Source: Deltaproteobacteria bacterium (lineage in GTDB: Bacteria > Desulfobacterota > B13-G15 > RBG-16-54-18). Taken from it: 48,064 bases of DNA. The DNA lies in assembly GCA_016927065.1 (NCBI GenBank), contig JAFGNJ010000009.1, forward strand, positions 1 to 48,064, in the 5' to 3' direction. The position numbers and the translations under genes were made by a program. Positions 44,121 through 48,064 of this stretch are shown here, piece by piece (positions within the stretch are counted from its first letter, which is position 1; every line of letters begins with the position of its first letter). The notes under the pieces were generated by a model. That model saw only the letters and a list, made by a program, of their open reading frames with translations, did no database searches and was not told the origin of the DNA.

Positions 44121-44858
44121 ATGAGTGATACACCCAATTACAAAGACCGTAAGTTGGTCAATACTGCATCTCAGGCCATCCTGAAGGTTATCAAACCGGG
44201 GGATGTAGTAAACCAGGTTGTAGAGCGCAAATGGTGGCAATTTTGGCTCGCAGTTACGTATACGGCTATTCAATGGCATCAAAAGAAACTATTCGGCAAG
44301 GACTCCAACTGGAAGGATACCCACACGATGCTCTATTTCGATAAAAACAACACCTTTTCTGTGGAAATGCCCAAGGCTACCCTGAAGCCTTTGCGAGAGT
44401 ATTGTCTGTCTAACCTTTCTATTTACAGGCTCCGTCTTACAAAACTGACCCCGGACTATATTAAGACGCTCAAGGCTGCGGCACAGAGGATGGTGGGGGA
44501 AGATTACGATATCGGCCAACTGCTCGATATAGCCATCAACGATCTGCTTGGATATGATCACCAGCGGCCGCTCACCATATTCGATTTTGGTAGAAAGAAG
44601 AAGGTGTGCAGCGTGGGCGTCAGGGTAGCGTTTGAATATTTGTATAAAAAACGGATTAAGACTGAAGACTCCCGTCCAAGGAAATGGCTGTTTTACAAAT
44701 TGAACCCGAAGAAATGGCCGCCGGAGGCCATTCAGAACTATAAGGGCACGGACGTGGAGGCCACCTCCCCCGCTCATTTTGCCAATTCGGATTACTTCTC
44801 CAATGAATTTGAGTTGATAGCGCGGTTCGAAAACGGAAAGCAGGTGTTTCCGAAGTGA
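44121..44858 (+). CDS. possible permuted NlpC/P60-like (YiiX/YaeF) protein
   Basis: 245 residues with no signal peptide. The order of short motifs suggests a circularly permuted papain-like fold: IKPGDVVNQVV at about 24-34, a histidine in THTMLYFDKNN (about 67-77), and a cysteine in VCSVGVRVAFEYL (about 162-174), as in the YiiX/YaeF group where His precedes Cys. If right, it would be a cysteine amidase, peptidase or acyltransferase. The match is weak and rests on motif order. It has a strong ribosome binding site AAAGGAGG and stands alone between cspA and the cassette-like genes. Confidence 0.45.
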   Translation: MSDTPNYKDRKLVNTASQAILKVIKPGDVVNQVVERKWWQFWLAVTYTAIQWHQKKLFGKDSNWKDTHTMLYFDKNNTFSVEMPKATLKPLREYCLSNLSIYRLRLTKLTPDYIKTLKAAAQRMVGEDYDIGQLLDIAINDLLGYDHQRPLTIFDFGRKKKVCSVGVRVAFEYLYKKRIKTEDSRPRKWLFYKLNPKKWPPEAIQNYKGTDVEATSPAHFANSDYFSNEFELIARFENGKQVFPK

Positions 44859-44984
44859 GCAGACATAAAAGGGGGAACGGGTCTTTTAGTGATGATGAGT
44901 CAATCTGAACTCAATTTGTTCCTGTTCGGAATTTTAGAACCAGCTGAGATCACTATGCCTTTGTAATGGTCATAAAAGCAGCTG

Positions 44985-45482
44985 TCAAAAAAATGGGCCT
45001 GGTCCCGCGTCTCCTCCATCGTTTTCTTTACTGTCATTCATGTCAACCACGTGGGGCGTCTTGACGAACCAACATTTTCCGATTTCGGTTTGAGCTTTAA
45101 TTTCAGTCAAGTGCTCAAGCACAGGGCTAAAACCCATGGAGCTAAGGACCCATTTCTGTCTGATGAAGTACTGATCGTTCGCTTTCACGTTCACGGTGAT
45201 GAAAGCGCCATAAGGATCGGAGGTTTCTATTCGAATCTTGCCGCACGACACAAAACAGACGGTGTACTGCCCGGGGTGAAGAGCGCCGACCGCTTCATCG
45301 TTCAACTCCACATTGCAGAGCCCCACGCTGACGATCGAAGGGGACCTGTAGAGGTAAACGACCGCTTTGCCTGTGGGCACTTCGTTCTGACTCACGTAGT
45401 GGAAATCGCCTTGCTGCTCTGGAGAGCATGAGAAAAGCAATCCGACTGACAAGAGGACTAATAAGATAGATGATCGACCCAT
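44985..45482 (-). CDS. DUF2846-like lipoprotein
   Basis: 165 residues from the ATG at 45482, giving the lipoprotein signal MGRSSILLVLLSVGLLFSC (lipobox LFSC). The region GKAVVYLYRSPSIVSVGLCNVELNDEAVGALHPGQY is typical of DUF2846 proteins, small envelope proteins of unknown function. The C-terminus is acidic and Gly-rich. It lies downstream of the DUF1566 gene on the minus strand, in the cassette-like region. Confidence 0.75.
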   Translation of the reverse strand: MGRSSILLVLLSVGLLFSCSPEQQGDFHYVSQNEVPTGKAVVYLYRSPSIVSVGLCNVELNDEAVGALHPGQYTVCFVSCGKIRIETSDPYGAFITVNVKANDQYFIRQKWVLSSMGFSPVLEHLTEIKAQTEIGKCWFVKTPHVVDMNDSKENDGGDAGPGPFF

Positions 45483-45545
45483 AATGCCTTGAATTGAAAA
45501 CAATTTCCTTCCAACAGGGTTTATACTGATACGTATACAAATTAT

Positions 45546-45617
45546 GCGGCAATTCCGTCATGGCAAGGGGGGCACAACGGAATTCCCATCCAAGAATATG
45601 GGGCTTGTTAGCGTTCG
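45546..45617 (-). repeat. degenerate attC-like site after the DUF1566 gene
   Basis: On the minus strand, just after the DUF1566 stop, GCTAACAAG (as at the start of attC sites) is followed by an imperfect stem: GGGAATTCCGT pairs with ACGGAATTGCC except for one mismatch. The expected GTTAG-type right end is missing, so it is a decayed or chance site. Confidence 0.35.
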
Positions 45618-45621
45618 TATT

Positions 45622-46866
45622 TCACATATCCCTTACCAATCTCACATAATGTAATATTCTCACCACATCCCCTTGCGGCCCGTGGCCTTGGGGATAATCA
45701 CCTGGGTTACCTGTTTTGGGGTCACAACGTTGTGCACCTGCGCCATGTACATCCTGTAATATGCCTCTCCCTTGGGAAAAGGGCGGCTTAAAATAACCTA
45801 AAGCCTCTCCAAAGCATACATAAACAGCCTCACGTCCATCACGGATATTTTTATGGGTAGTGGAAGACCAATAAAATGGGTAATTCGTTTTACCGCCCTC
45901 ATCTATTATTTGACTTACCTCAAATAAAGGATTAATCGCTGCCGAATTTGTCTTCTGTGGTGACCTGCTATAATCCACGATACTTTGCAACTCCTTTGCA
46001 TTGGGCACTCGCCAATCGCTATAACCCAGGTACTTTTCCCTATTTTTCTGCTGTGCCCAAGATAACGCATCTTCCCAGGACATTGCCTTTTTACTGTCCG
46101 ATTTTCCCCACATCAGACCGGTAGCCAAATCACTGATGGTACCGTTGTTATTGTCCTTAAAATTGTTTTTGCCATAGTTGGGATTGCCACGCACAAACCG
46201 TACGGTAAATTTTTTCCCCAAACGTGTTCGCAGGTCTGTGATAGGATATCCTTTTATCCGGCCATCCGCGACATTAACGCCAAAAACAGTGGCCTGTCCC
46301 CCCATGGTTGTGCCTTGATATATGGTAGATGAAAGAATTTGTACATCTATTACTCTTTCTCCATTGGAGCCGTATGTGAAGTCAAAAAAATCTGTTTCAA
46401 TAAAAGGAATACCGCCTTTGGGTAGTCTTGACATATCATTACTGCTCACATCAACGCCGCTGAACAAGATTAAGGAATAGGCCTCTTTTATGGTTGGGAT
46501 ACGCCAGTCCGTATGCTTTGCCACATTGAATGTTTTTACCTTTTCAATCGCCTCTTCATACGTCATCACGTCATACCCTTTCTGCCACATCAGTCCGGTT
46601 ACACGATCTGTGATCGTGCCGTCGCCATTGTCAGAATAAGACGGTGCATTTCTGATATAGTGGGCATCCTGGCCATAGAACGGCTGGCCTTCGGATGGTT
46701 TGGAGATAATCTGATAATTATTGAAAAATTCTTCCTGTCCGGTATCCACGACCTGATAGTGGTTTATGTTTGTCTGTGATTTCACTTGAGCAAATGATGC
46801 GGTGCTCAACAGATTGACGAAGACTATGCAGATAATTACAGCTATGTTTAAAATCTTGTTGTGCAT
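45622..46866 (-). CDS. secreted protein with two DUF1566 (Lcl-type) domains
   Basis: 414 residues from the ATG at 46866 (GGAG 10 bases before; GTG 46872 is an alternative). A signal peptide (ILNIAVIICIVFVNLLSTASFA) precedes two copies of the DUF1566 domain: DNGDGTITDRVTGLMWQKG ... TDWRIPTIKEAYSL at about 78-130, and DNNNGTISDLATGLMWGKS ... SDWRVPNAKELQSIVDYSR at about 240-305. DUF1566 resembles C-type-lectin-like and formylglycine-generating-enzyme folds and is found in adhesin-like proteins such as Lcl. It is flanked by an attC site upstream, consistent with a gene cassette. Confidence 0.85.
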   Translation of the reverse strand: MHNKILNIAVIICIVFVNLLSTASFAQVKSQTNINHYQVVDTGQEEFFNNYQIISKPSEGQPFYGQDAHYIRNAPSYSDNGDGTITDRVTGLMWQKGYDVMTYEEAIEKVKTFNVAKHTDWRIPTIKEAYSLILFSGVDVSSNDMSRLPKGGIPFIETDFFDFTYGSNGERVIDVQILSSTIYQGTTMGGQATVFGVNVADGRIKGYPITDLRTRLGKKFTVRFVRGNPNYGKNNFKDNNNGTISDLATGLMWGKSDSKKAMSWEDALSWAQQKNREKYLGYSDWRVPNAKELQSIVDYSRSPQKTNSAAINPLFEVSQIIDEGGKTNYPFYWSSTTHKNIRDGREAVYVCFGEALGYFKPPFSQGRGILQDVHGAGAQRCDPKTGNPGDYPQGHGPQGDVVRILHYVRLVRDM

Positions 46867-46910
46867 AGGCACCCAACTCCTTTTTTAAAATAAATAGATT
46901 GATTCATTGA

Positions 46911-46972
46911 GCGCTAACGCCGGGCATACGTTGCTGGTCGCGAGGCCAGTCAACGTAATGCCTTTGTTAGAC
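46911..46972 (-). repeat. integron attC-like recombination site
   Basis: A 62-base site read on the minus strand: it opens GTCTAACAA and closes GGCGTTAGCGC, the R''/R' ends of attC sites. Inside, GGCATTACGTTGACTGG pairs with CCAGCAACGTATGCC if one T and one A are left unpaired on the first arm. Those extrahelical bases are the feature IntI uses to choose the strand. It lies between the DUF3795 and DUF1566 genes. No integron integrase is in the window. Confidence 0.8.
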
Positions 46973-46987
46973 AATGTCTCAATTTTG

Positions 46988-47440
46988 TTAAAATTCCTTG
47001 TTATGTATTTCTACTAACCTTGTTATTATATCACATTGAAAGCATTTTCTGTTATGAATCGAGATCAATTCGCCGCACTTTGAACAACGATATTTTTTGT
47101 ACTGTTCATCGATAAATTTGTCGATTCCCCTTTTCTTAATACAGTCTAAATTAGACTTAACACTCATCATGTAATTTTTACGATATCTATCGTCCATACG
47201 ATTGATTTGCTTGCAAGGATACTCGCCGCATTCAAAACAAAAAACGGCATTATCTTGAGAAGTATTATTAACTCCTGTACACTTGTTAAACAAGTATGTA
47301 CATCTTTCATGTTTTGATCTGCAGCCAACACACTGGCTTCGTTTTAATTTATTAATATAGGCAAGATACCGACTGCAAATGGCACAATTCATTCCGCATG
47401 GTGCGATAAGTTGTTCCGATATCGGATTTGATTTTTGCAT
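46988..47440 (-). CDS. cysteine-rich DUF3795-like protein
   Basis: 150 residues with 15 or so cysteines. IAPCGMNCAICSRYLAY at about 12-28, CVGCRSKHERC and CFECGEYPC are the DUF3795 signature, and a zinc ribbon (CSKCGELISIHNRKCFQC) closes the protein. It probably binds zinc or an Fe-S cluster; function unknown. AT-rich, like its neighbours, and directly upstream of the attC site, so it fits the gene of an integron cassette. Confidence 0.8.
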   Translation of the reverse strand: MQKSNPISEQLIAPCGMNCAICSRYLAYINKLKRSQCVGCRSKHERCTYLFNKCTGVNNTSQDNAVFCFECGEYPCKQINRMDDRYRKNYMMSVKSNLDCIKKRGIDKFIDEQYKKYRCSKCGELISIHNRKCFQCDIITRLVEIHNKEF

Positions 47441-47475
47441 TTTTGCGCCTGCATCCGAAATGAGCTGCCTTGAGC

Positions 47476-47497
47476 GCCCCGAGCGTAGTAGAGGGGC
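47476..47497. repeat. small palindrome in the gap between cassette-like genes
   Basis: GCCCC (47476-47480) and GGGGC (47493-47497) enclose GAGCGTAGTAGA. Short GC hairpins with a GAGCGTAGT-like loop are dispersed in many bacterial genomes. The 94-base gap holds no gene and no convincing attC site. Confidence 0.4.
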
Positions 47498-47534
47498 ACG
47501 AAAGGTCAGATCGATTGAGTTGTTATAGTATTAT

Positions 47535-47888
47535 TTATTCCGGCAAACTTTCAATTAATAAACGTAATACGATTGTAAATATAATAGGTAATACAGTCAA
47601 AATATTTGCAATTAAATTTGTTGTTTTGTTTTTTATCCTATATAAAAGGTAAATAATCCAAGGTGTTGCTATTGATACAATAATTATCAAAAAGTTTTCA
47701 ACTAAGAAATTTGATAAACTGGCTGTTTTCCCGATTCGTAACATTGTAAGAATAAACCATAAAGGTATCCCGAAATAAGGATATAGGTAGTCCCATTTTG
47801 ATATTTTTTTATAATTTTTTGTAAGATTTATGGCCGGTATAGTACATCCGGCAATAACTAAGAGTGCGAATAATAAAAAAATTATCAT
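47535..47888 (-). CDS. 117-residue membrane protein of unknown function
   Basis: Three to four hydrophobic segments (about 2-20, 35-52, 62-82, 90-112) in a very AT-rich gene. The start MIIFLLFALLVIAGC could also be read as a lipoprotein signal (IAGC). No family recognised. It is on the same strand as the other cassette-like genes. A TTG or longer start beyond 47888 is not supported. Confidence 0.5.
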   Translation of the reverse strand: MIIFLLFALLVIAGCTIPAINLTKNYKKISKWDYLYPYFGIPLWFILTMLRIGKTASLSNFLVENFLIIIVSIATPWIIYLLYRIKNKTTNLIANILTVLPIIFTIVLRLLIESLPE

Positions 47889-48064
47889 TTTTTTTCGATT
47901 TTTACTATATAGGGCCTTATTCTGATCCGTATAAAATTTATTCCTGTTTATGCGATAATTTCACCTTTTGTTAAATATTAACGGGCTGTTGCCCAAATAA
48001 TTTAATTTCAGGTGATTTTATGTTAATATGTCCCAAATTCTTTGTTATTTGGGGGATAAGCTCA
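47889..48064. other. AT-rich gene-free right end with two small hairpins
   Basis: No gene seen. GGGC-TGTT-GCCC (47983-47994) and CCCAAAT (48032-48038) with ATTTGGG (48047-48053) are short inverted repeats. They may be parts of a promoter, terminator or repeat that continues past the window. Confidence 0.35.

Noticed and set aside
43956..44282. Minus-strand frame opposite the 44.1-kb gene
   Set aside because: It has no ribosome binding site or family features and overlaps a plus-strand gene with a strong one; treated as a shadow.
47441..47534. An attC site between the 117-residue gene and the DUF3795 gene
   Set aside because: TATAACAAC could be a left end on the minus strand, but no matching GTTA-type right end or stem with extrahelical bases was found; only a small GCCCC/GGGGC hairpin is present.

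Overview
The window looks like chromosomal DNA of a strictly anaerobic, Desulfobacterota/Deltaproteobacteria-like bacterium, possibly a syntroph or sulfur-metabolising relative. This is inferred from gene content, not from a marker gene. The signs are selenocysteine use, TusA and DsrE sulfur carriers, an Archaeoglobus-like cysteine desulfurase homologue without its PLP lysine, a BadF-type activase, ADP-forming acyl-CoA synthetase, LarC, and sigma54 regulation. No rRNA, tRNA, CRISPR or phage structure was seen.

Region by region. 0-2.8 kb: tail of an unknown gene, a small membrane protein, a MobA-like nucleotidyltransferase coupled to a CinA-type protein, and convergent rsmE. 2.8-7.5 kb: a redox/sulfur block with a zinc-knuckle peptide, a CoA-disulfide-reductase-like flavoprotein whose active-site Cys codon is UGA, then tusA, dsrE-like, a Lys-less iscS-like gene and an iscU fused to a decayed thioredoxin-reductase domain. 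7.5-14.1 kb: a 154-bp interspersed repeat, a Cu(+) P-type ATPase with a YHS domain, a HAMP sensor coupled to trkH, a 53-aa YHS protein, UspA and a SHOCT protein. 14.1-16.7 kb: MBL hydrolase, stand-alone pyruvate-kinase C-terminal domain, and selD, itself read through UGA. 16.8-20.6 kb: a ZraSR-like two-component system upstream of a ZraP-like periplasmic protein that has a near-perfect sigma54 promoter. 20.8-28.1 kb: cupin, gamma-carbonic-anhydrase-like protein, TPR lipoprotein, then tmk-holB-ricT-metG-dciA. 28.3-43 kb: membrane Mrr-like nuclease, larC, ABM protein, HAD phosphatase, nitroreductase, ftsY, a BCCP/enoyl-CoA hydratase/BadF operon, recG, small zinc and lipoproteins, ADP-forming acyl-CoA synthetase, thioesterase and a large aromatic-rich secreted protein. 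43.5-48 kb: cspA with a terminator-like leader, a possible permuted NlpC/P60 protein, then AT-richer small genes all on the minus strand with at least one integron attC-like site.

How the genes fit together. The most interesting content is the 2.8-7.5 kb block plus selD. SelD makes the selenophosphate needed to decode UGA, and two UGA-containing genes lie in this one window. The two halves of the sulfur block each have the motif GGACTAAGGTC upstream. The Lys-less IscS and fused IscU suggest Fe-S assembly that takes sulfur from sulfide or a persulfide carrier (TusA/DsrE) rather than from cysteine. The flavoprotein could act on CoA or protein persulfides or disulfides in the same economy. These functional links are inference.

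Several starts were moved from the longest possible reading frame to codons with better ribosome binding sites or signal peptides, and two genes are extended upstream through UGA. Coordinates of short sites were read by eye.
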